Position numbers and translations under genes: made by a program
The notes under the pieces: model-generated
Seen by the model: only the letters and a program-made list of their open reading frames with translations
What the model was told of the DNA's origin: nothing
The model's database searches: none
Shown: positions 23,835 to 32,237 of the stretch, piece after piece
Position numbering within the stretch: position 1 is the first letter of the stretch
How the letters are laid out: every line of letters begins with the position of its first letter
Source of the DNA: Streptomyces daqingensis
Lineage (GTDB): Bacteria; Actinomycetota; Actinomycetes; Streptomycetales; Streptomycetaceae
Reading direction: 5' to 3'
NCBI RefSeq assembly: GCF_014645895.1
Contig: NZ_BMMP01000001.1
Coordinates: 124,001-188,000, forward strand
Length of the DNA: 64,000 nt

Positions 23835-24845
23835 ATGAGACTGCTGATGCTGGGAGGAACAGGGTTCGTCGGGCGGGCGATCGCGCAGGCCGCCGCGGGG
23901 CGTGGCTGGCAGGTCACCGTCTTCCACCGAGGCCGGCACGAGCCGCCGCCCGGCATGGCGCGCGTACTGCACGGGGACCGGAGGGCCGACGGAGGCCTGG
24001 CGGCCCTCGAAGGCGGTGAATGGGACGCCGTCGTGGACACCTGGTCGGGAGCCGCGGACGCCGTACGCGCCTCGGCCCGCCGCCTAGCCGAGGGCGGGTG
24101 CGCCGAGAGGTACGCCTACATCTCCAGCCGGTCGGTCTACGCCGGGCCGGTCGCCGCTGGGCTGGACGAGACGGGCCCGGTCGTCGCCGCGTCCGTCGAG
24201 GACACCGCCGAGGAGACCGCGGGCGACTACGCGCGGGAGAAGCGCGGCGGCGAACTCGCCGCGTGCGAGTCCTTCGGCGACCGCGCCCTGCTCGTACGCG
24301 CGGGGCTGATCCTCGGGCCGGGCGAGGATGTCGGACGGCTGCCGTGGTGGCTGCTGCGCATGGCGCGCGGCGGGGCGGTACCGGCACCGGGGCCGCGTGA
24401 GCTGCCGGTCCAGTACATCGACGTCCGGGATCTGGCGGAGTGGGTGCTGGACGCCCTGCCCGCCGGCCTCTCGGGCCCGTACAACCTGGTGTCCCCGCCG
24501 GGGCACACCACGATGGGCGGGTTCCTGGAGGCGTGTGCGCGCGTCACGGGCGGCGGGGCCGAACTGCACTGGAGGAGCCCGGAGTCGGTCCTCGCCTCGG
24601 GGGCCGAACCGTGGACCGGCCTGCCCGTGTGGCTGCCGCCGGGCGCCGACTACGACCACATGCACCGGGGCGACGTCTCCAAGGCCCTCGCCGCGGGACT
24701 GCGCTGCCGCCCGGTGGGGGAGACGGTGGAGGACACCTGGGAGTGGCTCCGGCAGCTGGGAGGCGAGGCTCCGCTGCGGCCGGACCGCTCGCCGAAAGGG
24801 CTGGACGCGGAGACGGAGGCGAGGTTGCTGGCGATGCCGGGCTGA
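23835..24845 (+). CDS. NAD-dependent epimerase/dehydratase-family reductase
   Basis: A 336-residue extended-SDR protein. The cofactor loop GGTGFVG is at 7-13. The YISSRSVYAG strand supplies the Ser/Tyr region, and YAREKRGGE resembles a shifted YxxxK motif. The C-terminal half (QYIDVRDLAEWVLDAL, GPYNLVSPPGHTTMG) is as in sugar-nucleotide or flavonoid-type reductases. The substrate is unknown. It stands alone after the etfA terminator. Confidence 0.87.
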   Translation: MRLLMLGGTGFVGRAIAQAAAGRGWQVTVFHRGRHEPPPGMARVLHGDRRADGGLAALEGGEWDAVVDTWSGAADAVRASARRLAEGGCAERYAYISSRSVYAGPVAAGLDETGPVVAASVEDTAEETAGDYAREKRGGELAACESFGDRALLVRAGLILGPGEDVGRLPWWLLRMARGGAVPAPGPRELPVQYIDVRDLAEWVLDALPAGLSGPYNLVSPPGHTTMGGFLEACARVTGGGAELHWRSPESVLASGAEPWTGLPVWLPPGADYDHMHRGDVSKALAAGLRCRPVGETVEDTWEWLRQLGGEAPLRPDRSPKGLDAETEARLLAMPG

Positions 24846-24863
24846 CCGGTCCGGGATGCACGG

Positions 24864-24893
24864 TTGACCTGCTCCGGTGGCCGTGGATAGCTT
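24864..24893 (+). promoter_or_regulatory. candidate promoter for the DUF6986-like gene
   Basis: TTGACC (24864-24869), an 18-base spacer and TAGCTT (24888-24893), a good match to the housekeeping consensus. The predicted transcript starts near 24900, about 43 bases before the chosen TTG start. Confidence 0.5.
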
Positions 24894-24942
24894 CGTTCTA
24901 CGAATTGTTGATTCCGTCATGTGGAAAGTAGGGAGTCAGGGC

Positions 24943-26247
24943 TTGAGCGAGGAAGCGGCCGTAGCCACGAGCCTGCCGGGCAGGGTGACCGAGGACCTTG
25001 CCGCCCGGCTGGCCCCCGTCGACGCGGAACTCGCACGTCGCTACCCGGGCGAGCCGGGCACGCGCCAGCCCGTCCACACCGTCTACGTGCCCGCGGACGC
25101 CTACTCGGCCGGCACCGTCGCCGAATGGGGAGGGCAGGCCCTGGAGCTCTTGGGCCGGCACGCCCCGAGTGCAGGGGAGTTCGCGGACGTCCTGGGCCTC
25201 CCCGACGAGCTCGCCGGGCCGGTGCACGAACGGGTGCTGGCCAAGCTGGAGCGCGAGCCCGTCGAGGACCTGCGCATCGATTTCGAGGACGGCTACGGCG
25301 TGCGTCCCGACGCGGAGGAGGACGCCGACGCCGCCAAGGCCGCCCGCCTCCTGGCCGGCTCCTGGGAGGCGGGAGGCGCGCCGCCGTACGCGGGCATCCG
25401 CATGAAGTGCATGGAGGCCGCCGTCCGCGACCGCGGCGTCCGCACCCTCGACATCTTCCTCACCGGCCTGCTGGAGGCCGGGGACCTGCCCGAGGGGCTG
25501 GTGCTGACGCTGCCGAAGGTCAGCTTCCCCGAGCAGGTCGACGCCATGGCCGGGCTCTGCGGGGAGTTCGAGGAGGCCCGCGGACTTCCCAGGGGCCGTA
25601 TCGGCTTCGAGATCCAGATCGAGACCACCCAGTCCATCCTCGGCCCCGACGGCCGCGCCACCGTGGCACGCATGATCGAGGCAGCCGGCGGGAGGGCCAC
25701 GTCCCTGCACTACGGCACCTTCGACTACAGCGCCGCATGCGGCGTGAGCGCCGCCTACCAGGCCATGGACCACCCCGCCGCGGACCACGCCAAAGCGGTC
25801 ATGCAGGTGGCCGCCGCGGGCACGGGGGTGCGCCTGTCGGACGGCTCGACGAACGTCGTGCCGAGCGGGTCGCGGCAGCAGGTCCACGAGGCGTGGAAGC
25901 TCCACCACGGCCTCGTGCGGCGCTCGTTGGCCCGCGCCTACTACCAGGGCTGGGACATGCACCCCGGCCACCTGCCCACCCGCTACGCCGCCACCTACGC
26001 CTTCTACCGCGAGGGCATGGAGCGCGCGGCGTCCCGACTCGCCGCCTACGCGGGCCACTTCGGCGGTGAGAGCGCGGTGATGGACGAGCCGGCGACGGCC
26101 CGCGCGCTGAGCAACTACCTGCTGCGCGGCCTGGACTGCGGTGCGCTGACGAGCAGTGAGGTCGCCCGCTACTCCGGCATGACACGGGCCGACCTCGACC
26201 GGCTGGCGGGCCGGAGCGCACCCACCGGGCAGACCGGCGCGACCTGA
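24943..26247 (+). CDS. DUF6986-like protein of the aldolase/citrate-lyase (HpcH/HpaI-like) fold
   Basis: A 434-residue TIM-barrel protein related by motif to citrate lyase beta subunit and malate synthase-type enzymes: DLRIDFEDGYG (109-119) holds metal-binding acidic residues, and RIGFEIQIETTQS and HYGTFDYSAACG are later barrel strands. It may cleave or form a C-C bond on an acyl or hydroxy acid, but the reaction is unknown. Start choice: TTG 24943 has GGGAG 7 bases upstream; ATG 24919 has no ribosome site and would add 8 residues. The Ser/Thr kinase gene begins 47 bases after its stop. Confidence 0.78.
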   Translation: MSEEAAVATSLPGRVTEDLAARLAPVDAELARRYPGEPGTRQPVHTVYVPADAYSAGTVAEWGGQALELLGRHAPSAGEFADVLGLPDELAGPVHERVLAKLEREPVEDLRIDFEDGYGVRPDAEEDADAAKAARLLAGSWEAGGAPPYAGIRMKCMEAAVRDRGVRTLDIFLTGLLEAGDLPEGLVLTLPKVSFPEQVDAMAGLCGEFEEARGLPRGRIGFEIQIETTQSILGPDGRATVARMIEAAGGRATSLHYGTFDYSAACGVSAAYQAMDHPAADHAKAVMQVAAAGTGVRLSDGSTNVVPSGSRQQVHEAWKLHHGLVRRSLARAYYQGWDMHPGHLPTRYAATYAFYREGMERAASRLAAYAGHFGGESAVMDEPATARALSNYLLRGLDCGALTSSEVARYSGMTRADLDRLAGRSAPTGQTGAT

Positions 26248-26294
26248 CGGAGCCGTAGGCTGTCCTCCTCGGCACGCGGAAAAGGGGACGGCCT

Positions 26295-28127
26295 GTGCAG
26301 ACACCGGGGGAGCAGCCGAAGGGCAACGGCGGCGCGGCGCACGGCAGTTCGGGCGGTGATCCGTCCGCCCCGGAGGCGGCCGGCACCGCCGGCGACGCCG
26401 TAGGCCGCGTCCTCGCCGGCCGCTACCGCGTGACCGGGCGGCTCGGCCGCGGCGGCATGGGCGTCGTCTGGCGGGCCACCGACGAGCGGCTGGGCCGGGA
26501 GGTCGCGGTCAAGGAGCTGCGCACCTGGACCGATGCCGCGAGCAGCGAACTCGGCGATCTCCGCACCCGGATGGAGCGCGAAGCGCGCGCGGCAGCACGC
26601 GTCCGGCACTCCGGCGTGATCGCCGTGCACGACGTCGCCCAGCACGAGGGGCGCCCCGTCATCGTCATGGAACTCATCGAGGGCCCCTCGCTGGACGACG
26701 TGCTGCGTGAACGCGGCTCCCTGGAGCCGCGCGAGGCCGCGGCCATCGGCGCCAAGGTCATGAAGGCGCTCGACGCGGCGCACCGCGCCGGCGTGCTGCA
26801 CCGTGACGTCAAACCGGGGAACGTGCTGCTGGAGGGCGACGGCGAGCGCGTCGTCCTGACGGACTTCGGGATCGCGACGATGGAGGACCCGGACGACGGG
26901 TCCAGCACGCGCCTGACGGGCAGCGGCGAACTCGTCGGATCGCTGGACTACCTCGCGCCGGAGCGGGCGCGCGGAGAGCAGCCGCGTGAGGCGTCCGACG
27001 TGTGGGCGCTGGGGGCGATGCTCTACGCCGCCGTCGAGGGCGCCGCGCCCTTCCGCCGCACGTCCACGTGGTCGACGCTCAACGCGATCGTGGTCGAACC
27101 GCTCCCCGAACCCCGTCGTGCGGGCCCCCTCGCGCCCGTCCTCGCCGAGCTCATGGCCAAGGACCCCGGACAGCGGCCGGACGCGGCTCGGGCGACGGCG
27201 CTGCTGATGGCCGTAGCGGAGGGGGCCGACACGCCTCCCGCCTCGGAGACGGTGAGGCTGCGCACCGCCGGCGCCCCGTCACCCGGGCAGGCCCAACCGC
27301 CGGGCGGGGAGGGCGTGTTCGGGGCTGGGCAGGCCGGCGGTCCGCAACCCCCGTACGGCTCCGCGCAGCCGCCGGGCGGGGCGTACGGGCCGCAGCCGGA
27401 GCGGGACACCGTCCGTACCGGGCCGGGCCGCTCCCGCAGGCGCGCGCTGGTGGCCGCGGCCGCGGCTGCCGTGGTGCTGGCCGGTTCCGGGGTGGCGTAC
27501 GCGCTCGCGGGCGCTGACGACGACGGTACGCGGGCGGCCGGCAGCCAGCAGGAGCGTGCGGGAGCATCCGGCGGCAAAGGCGCCAGGAGCGAGGACCCCT
27601 CGAAGAGCGACGAGCGCACCGGCGGAGGCGGCGAAAGGCCCGACTCCCGCCCGGAGGGGGACGGTTCGGCGGACGACGCCGAAGGCGGCAGTCGCGCCGG
27701 GGACGGCGGCGGCGACCGCAAGCCGGGAGGCTCAGGAGGCAGTCCGACGACGGGCGGTCTCCCCGGGGGCGACGGCGGGGACGCGGGGAGCGGCGGCAGC
27801 GGGGGAGGCGCCGCCGTTTCGGGCGGTGGCGGGCAGGGGCCCGGCCCCGCCTGCGCTCCCAGGGGCGGCGGCAAGTTCGACTGCTCCGTGTGGAAGAAGG
27901 CGACGTCCTTCAACTCGGCGCACAAGCCCGTCGGCGAACTCAACGCCGGCGCCAACTACTTCTTCTGCCAGAAGAAGCTCAACCACCGAGAGACCTCCGG
28001 TCGCTGGACCAACGTCTGGTGGGCGAAGACGGACGACGACAGCGGCAACAGGAAGGTGTGGGTGAGCGTCGTCTACATCCGGGGCGGGCACAACGACGGC
28101 CCCGTGCCGGGCCTGCCCACCTGCTGA
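26295..28127 (+). CDS. transmembrane Ser/Thr protein kinase with Cys-containing extracellular domain
   Basis: A 610-residue Hanks-type kinase. The domain runs from about 44 to 300: P-loop GRGGMG (51-56), Lys73 in VAVKE, catalytic HRDVKPGN (Asp171, Asn176) and DFG (190-192). A Pro/Gly-rich linker follows, one membrane helix (about 385-407), a low-complexity Gly/Ser/Asp-rich stalk, and a compact domain of about 95 residues with four Cys (ACAPRGGGKFDC, FFCQKK, LPTC). It has no PASTA repeats. The end domain probably senses or binds something outside the cell. GTG 26295 has AAAAGGGG upstream. Confidence 0.92.
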   Translation: MQTPGEQPKGNGGAAHGSSGGDPSAPEAAGTAGDAVGRVLAGRYRVTGRLGRGGMGVVWRATDERLGREVAVKELRTWTDAASSELGDLRTRMEREARAAARVRHSGVIAVHDVAQHEGRPVIVMELIEGPSLDDVLRERGSLEPREAAAIGAKVMKALDAAHRAGVLHRDVKPGNVLLEGDGERVVLTDFGIATMEDPDDGSSTRLTGSGELVGSLDYLAPERARGEQPREASDVWALGAMLYAAVEGAAPFRRTSTWSTLNAIVVEPLPEPRRAGPLAPVLAELMAKDPGQRPDAARATALLMAVAEGADTPPASETVRLRTAGAPSPGQAQPPGGEGVFGAGQAGGPQPPYGSAQPPGGAYGPQPERDTVRTGPGRSRRRALVAAAAAAVVLAGSGVAYALAGADDDGTRAAGSQQERAGASGGKGARSEDPSKSDERTGGGGERPDSRPEGDGSADDAEGGSRAGDGGGDRKPGGSGGSPTTGGLPGGDGGDAGSGGSGGGAAVSGGGGQGPGPACAPRGGGKFDCSVWKKATSFNSAHKPVGELNAGANYFFCQKKLNHRETSGRWTNVWWAKTDDDSGNRKVWVSVVYIRGGHNDGPVPGLPTC

Positions 28128-28162
28128 GCCTCCCGGCGTCTCGCCATGACTCCCGCCGAACG

Positions 28163-29263
28163 TTAGGTGGCGGGCGGGAGTTCGCCCGAACCGCGGGCGA
28201 TCAGGCGCGTCGGGTGGGTCATCCGCCGGGGCGGGTCGTTAGCCCCTTCCAGGCGCCTGAAGAGCAACCCGGCAGCAGTGCGGCCCAGTTGGGCGGGGTC
28301 CTGCGCGACGACCGTCACCGGTGGTACGAGCAGATCGGCCAGTTCGAAGTCGTCGAAGCCCACCAGGGCGACGGGGCGGTCGAGTTCGGCGAGCACCCGC
28401 ACGAGGGTGACGGTCACCCGGTTGTTCCCGGCGAAGAAAGCGGTGACCCCGTCCGGTCCGGAGAGCATCCGCTCTGCGTCGGCCCGCACGCGCTCCGGGT
28501 CGGTGGTCCCGGCCGCCACCCATCCGTCGTGGACGGGGAGTTGAGCCGCCTCCATCGCCGCGAGGTAGCCCCGCTGCCGCTCGTGGGCGGTGTGGATGCC
28601 GGGGCGGTCGCCGATGAACCCGATGCGCCTGTGCCCGTGGGCGATGAGGTGGGCGACGCCGTCGCGGGCGCCGGCGAAGCTGTCGGCGAGGACCTGATCG
28701 GCCTCGATGTGACCCGGGGGGCGGTCGACGAAGACGGTGGCGACGCCGGCCGCTATCTCCGGTTCGAGGTAGCGGTGGTCGCCGCTGGCGGGGACGATGA
28801 CCAGGCCGTCCACGCGCCTCGCACACAGAGCCAGCACCAACTCCTGCTCGCGGGCCGGGTCTTCGGCGCTCGAACCGTTGATCAGCAGCGCTCCGTGGGC
28901 GCGTGCGACCTCTTCGACGGCGCGGCTGAGCGGAGCGTAGAAGGGGTCGGCGAGGTCCTCCAGCACGAGCCCGATGCTCGCGGTGCGCCCCTTGCGGAGG
29001 ATGCGGGCGCTGTCGTTGCGCCGGAATCCCAGTGCGGTGATCGACTCCTGTACGCGGCGCTCGGTGTCGGGGGAGACGCCGGCCTCGCCGTTGACCACCC
29101 GGGAGACCGTCTTCAGGCCGACCCCCGCCCGGGCCGCGACGTCCTTCATGGTGGGACGGTTCCCGTAGCGGCGTTCGGGGGTAGGGCCTGCGGCAGCGCG
29201 TGCGGTGTCGGGCACTGGGGCGGCTTCCCTCTCAGGGTCTCTTTCAGTGGCAGCGAGCAGCAT
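28163..29263 (-). CDS. LacI-family transcriptional regulator
   Basis: A 366-residue repressor. After a 37-residue disordered leader the helix-turn-helix begins at MKDVAARAGVGLKTVSRVVNG, with the hinge helix RNDSARILRKGRT. The periplasmic-binding-protein-like domain follows (SIGLVLEDLADPFYAPL ... GFDDFELADLLVPP). It probably controls sugar use. The ATG at 29263 is used; the frame is open far upstream, but only because it lies opposite the ROK gene. A perfect 12-bp palindrome with central CG at 29288-29299, between this gene and the divergent ROK kinase, is its likely operator. Confidence 0.93.
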   Translation of the reverse strand: MLLAATERDPEREAAPVPDTARAAAGPTPERRYGNRPTMKDVAARAGVGLKTVSRVVNGEAGVSPDTERRVQESITALGFRRNDSARILRKGRTASIGLVLEDLADPFYAPLSRAVEEVARAHGALLINGSSAEDPAREQELVLALCARRVDGLVIVPASGDHRYLEPEIAAGVATVFVDRPPGHIEADQVLADSFAGARDGVAHLIAHGHRRIGFIGDRPGIHTAHERQRGYLAAMEAAQLPVHDGWVAAGTTDPERVRADAERMLSGPDGVTAFFAGNNRVTVTLVRVLAELDRPVALVGFDDFELADLLVPPVTVVAQDPAQLGRTAAGLLFRRLEGANDPPRRMTHPTRLIARGSGELPPAT

Positions 29264-29280
29264 AGCTCTACGCCGCACAC

Positions 29281-29315
29281 CAGTCTGGACAACGTTGTCA
29301 AGTAGCGCCAGACTG
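29281..29315. promoter_or_regulatory. LacI-type operator inside a larger inverted repeat
   Basis: GACAACGTTGTC (29288-29299) is a perfect palindrome with the central CG typical of LacI-family sites. It overlaps one arm of a second inverted repeat, CAGTCTGG (29281-29288) and CCAGACTG (29308-29315). It lies 18 bases from the lacI start and 64 bases from the ROK start, well placed to control both. Confidence 0.7.
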
Positions 29316-29378
29316 AACGCGCTCACCGTTCCCGGCCCGGGACGGATCGCCCGCACCGTCCTCAGGAGAACATCGCCC

Positions 29379-30314
29379 ATGCACCAGGACCTCGTCGCCG
29401 CTCTCGACATCGGCGGCACCAAGATCGCGGGCGCCCTGGTGGACAGTACCGGCGGGCTGCTCGTGCGGGCCCAGCGCCCCACCCCGTCGCGGGCCCCCGC
29501 GGAAGAGGTGATGGCGGCGCTCGCGGAGGTGCTCGGGGAGCTCGCCGCGTCCCCCGAGTGGTCCGGCGTGCGCGCCGTGGGGATCGGCAGCGCCGGGCCC
29601 GTGGACGCCAAGGGGGGAACCGTCTCCCCGGTCAACATCCCCGGCTGGCGCGACTTCCCACTCGTGGGCAACGTGCGTGAGCGCACGGGCGGGCTGCCCG
29701 TCACCCTCGTCGGCGACGGCGTCGCGATGGCCGCCGCCGAGCACTGGCAGGGCGCGGCACGCGGACGGGCGGGCGCCCTGTGCATGGTCGTCTCGACGGG
29801 GGTGGGCGGCGGCCTCGTCCTCGGCGGGGAGCTGCACCCCGGCCCCAGCGGAAACGCCGGCCACATCGGGCACATCAGCGTCGACCTCGACGGCGACAGC
29901 TGCCCCTGCGGGGGCCGCGGCTGCGTCGAACGCATCGCGAGCGGCCCCAACATCGCCCGCCGGGCCCTGGACGGGGGCTGGCGACCCGGCCCGGACGGCG
30001 ACGTCAGCGCGGCCGGCGTGGCCGCGGCCGCCGCCGCCGGCGATCCCGTCGCCCTCGCCTCCTTCGAGCGGGCGGCGCGGGCGCTGGCGGCCGGTATCGC
30101 CGCCACCGCCACGCTCGTCGAGATCGAGATCGCCGTGGTGGGAGGCGGAGTGGCGAAGGCGGGTGAGGTCCTCTTCGCGCCCCTGCGGCGTGCGTTGGCG
30201 GAGTTCGCGACGCTGTCCTTCGTGCAGGGCCTGGAGGTGGCCCCGGCCCAGACGGGTACCGACGCGGGTCTCGTCGGGGCTGCCGCGGCCTGCTGGAACC
30301 TGGAGGGCCGCTGA
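29379..30314 (+). CDS. ROK-family sugar kinase (glucokinase-like)
   Basis: A 311-residue kinase that phosphorylates a hexose or amino sugar. The ATP loop is DIGGTK (10-15), the catalytic base is Asp113 in VGDGVAMA, and the ROK zinc motif CPCGGRGC is at 175-182. It lacks an N-terminal helix-turn-helix, so it is an enzyme rather than a repressor. An AGGAG ribosome site lies about ten bases before ATG 29379. The divergent LacI regulator and shared operator suggest sugar-inducible expression. Confidence 0.93.
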   Translation: MHQDLVAALDIGGTKIAGALVDSTGGLLVRAQRPTPSRAPAEEVMAALAEVLGELAASPEWSGVRAVGIGSAGPVDAKGGTVSPVNIPGWRDFPLVGNVRERTGGLPVTLVGDGVAMAAAEHWQGAARGRAGALCMVVSTGVGGGLVLGGELHPGPSGNAGHIGHISVDLDGDSCPCGGRGCVERIASGPNIARRALDGGWRPGPDGDVSAAGVAAAAAAGDPVALASFERAARALAAGIAATATLVEIEIAVVGGGVAKAGEVLFAPLRRALAEFATLSFVQGLEVAPAQTGTDAGLVGAAAACWNLEGR

Positions 30315-30401
30315 GGACCGTCACGCCGGTGCTCCGAAGGCTCGGCGCGGGACGCGGATGCGGATGCGGACCGTGCTGCGAGTGGCGACCCCGCCGCACC
30401 C

Positions 30402-31328
30402 TCACCCGGCGGGCGGCCCCGGCGACCCGGAGGCGGCACGGGCGACCGCCCGGGCGTAGTCCGTCGGCGGCAGGCCCACAGTGCGTGTGAAGTCCCGTAC
30501 GAGATGGGCCTGATCGCTGTAGCCCAGCTCGGCCGCCAGCCGTGCCCAGTCGGTGCCCCGCTGCGAACCAGCGGCCTCCAGCGCCTCGTGGATCCGGTAG
30601 CGCAGGATCACCCACTTCGGGCTGACGCCGACGCACGAGGAGAACAGCCGCTGCAGCGCGCGCATCGACAGGCCGCCCTCGCGGGCGAGTTGCTCGACGC
30701 GGGTGATGCCGCGGTCGGTCCGTACGCGGTGCGCCAGCGCCATGGCGCGCTCGGCGGCCGGGTCGGGCGACGGGCCGGAGCGCAGCAGCAGGGAGTCCAG
30801 CGCCGCGACCCTCTCGTCCTCCCGCTCCGGCGAGACGACACGCGCCGCCGCACCCTCCCCGGCGTGGGGGAAGACCTCCGGAAGCGGCAGGCTCCGGCCC
30901 GTCAGCGCGGCGACGTCACACGGGCCGGGAGCCCCGCCCGCTGCGGCCAGGAAGGGCCGGAACCCGCCGGGGCGGAACTGCACGCCGCACACGCGGCCCG
31001 TCTCCCGCAGCGTGATGGAGAAGAGTCCGAGTCCCACCCCGGCCACCTCCGCGCCGGGCGGCTCGTCGCCGTAGCGGTGGAAGACGAGGTTCACCGACGG
31101 ATGCGGCACGAGCTGGGAGACGTAGGGCTCCTCCAGCTCCCAGTCGATCAGCCAGTAGTGCTCGACGTACGGGCGCAGCGCGTCGGCGGCCGGGCGGCGC
31201 CGGAAGCGGACGTGCGAGAAGAGCTCCGCGGCGTCGAGGATGCCCCTGGTGTCGGCGCGCGGCCCGTCCGGCCCGTACTGCCCGGGCTCCGGCGGCGCCG
31301 GGCCCTCCTGGCCGTTCCCACCTGCCAT
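30402..31328 (-). CDS. AraC-family transcriptional regulator
   Basis: A 308-residue regulator. The N-terminal domain (FRRRPAADALRPYVEHYWLIDW, then VNLVFHRYG, GVGLGLFSITL and GVQFRPGGFRPFL) is the DUF6597-like sensor found in AraC proteins, and the C-terminal pair of helix-turn-helices is TRVEQLAREGGLSMRALQRL and DWARLAAELGYSDQAHLVRD. ATG 31328 with AGGATCG upstream is preferred over a TTG at 31367. It is divergent from the TIGR03086 gene across 74 bases, its probable target. Confidence 0.9.
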   Translation of the reverse strand: MAGGNGQEGPAPPEPGQYGPDGPRADTRGILDAAELFSHVRFRRRPAADALRPYVEHYWLIDWELEEPYVSQLVPHPSVNLVFHRYGDEPPGAEVAGVGLGLFSITLRETGRVCGVQFRPGGFRPFLAAAGGAPGPCDVAALTGRSLPLPEVFPHAGEGAAARVVSPEREDERVAALDSLLLRSGPSPDPAAERAMALAHRVRTDRGITRVEQLAREGGLSMRALQRLFSSCVGVSPKWVILRYRIHEALEAAGSQRGTDWARLAAELGYSDQAHLVRDFTRTVGLPPTDYARAVARAASGSPGPPAG

Positions 31329-31402
31329 GACGGCGATCCTATGCCCGGCGGTGTCGCATTTCTTCAAGCCCGCGGCGGCCGGGCCGCCATAGCGTTCCGG
31401 GC

Positions 31403-31990
31403 ATGACGAACACGTACGACCTCACCGATCTGCTGAAGGGCGCCGCCGAGCGCGCGGAGCCCGTGGTGCGCGGGGTGAAGGAGTCCGACCTCGGCTCCGC
31501 CACGCCCTGCTCCGAGTACGACGTGCGGGACCTGCTCAACCACTCCCTCCACGTCGTGATCAGCTTCCAGGCACTCGCCGCCAAGGGCACAGCCGACTTC
31601 TCCACGACCCCCGACTACCTCCTTGAAGACGGCTGGCGGGAGCGTTTCGGGCGGGAGACCGGCCTTCTCGTGACGGCCTGGTCGCAGCCGGGAGCGCTGG
31701 AGGGGACCTCGCAGGGAATGGGACTGCCGCAGCGCACCGTGGGGGAGATGGTGCTGGGCGACCTGACGTTGCACGCCTGGGACCTGGCGCGCGCGACGGG
31801 GCAGGACTTCGTCCCGTACGAGCCGAGCCTGCCCGTGCTGCGGGAGGGCCTGGCGGCGCTGGCGCCCACGGGGCGGAAGATGAACGTTTTCGCGGAGCCC
31901 GTACCGGTCGGCGCGGACGCTCCCGACTTCGACAAGCTGCTCGCCCTCACGGGGCGCGATCCCGCGTGGCGGGCGCCTGTCGCGCAGTGA
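31403..31990 (+). CDS. TIGR03086-family protein (DinB/mycothiol-dependent isomerase-like)
   Basis: A 195-residue four-helix-bundle protein. SATPCSEYDVRDLLNHSLHV near residues 32-51 is the typical metal-binding region (His in LLNH) and GEMVLGDLTLHAWDLARATG supplies the second motif. Related proteins include mycothiol-dependent maleylpyruvate isomerase and DinB-like thiol S-transferases, which fits an actinomycete using mycothiol. The exact reaction is unknown. It is probably regulated by the divergent AraC gene. Confidence 0.85.
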   Translation: MTNTYDLTDLLKGAAERAEPVVRGVKESDLGSATPCSEYDVRDLLNHSLHVVISFQALAAKGTADFSTTPDYLLEDGWRERFGRETGLLVTAWSQPGALEGTSQGMGLPQRTVGEMVLGDLTLHAWDLARATGQDFVPYEPSLPVLREGLAALAPTGRKMNVFAEPVPVGADAPDFDKLLALTGRDPAWRAPVAQ

Positions 31991-32237
31991 GCCCGGGAGC
32001 TGCGGCCGGTTCTCGCGGGCCCGCCCTGCCGGCCGCCCACCGCCGACGTCACATTCCCGGCGATCGCCCTCACATCCCTCCCAACTGCTCCCCGTGCGAG
32101 CCCGGTTCTCCGCACGCACCGTAGGGGAATCCGCCGCGTGCGCCCGCCTTTTGCGACGGCGCCGCCCCCGCGCGTTTCCGTGGCAGGGTGGAACGGGCAG
32201 CGTCAAACGGGGGGCGACGGATGAGGGGGAACCGATC

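Noticed and set aside
27550-27850. Repeat region in the Ser/Thr kinase gene
   Set aside because: It is low-complexity Gly/Ser/Asp coding sequence without exact tandem units.
28163-30439. 758-codon LacI frame starting at 30439
   Set aside because: The extra N-terminal part lies opposite the ROK kinase gene; the LacI helix-turn-helix begins normally after ATG 29263.
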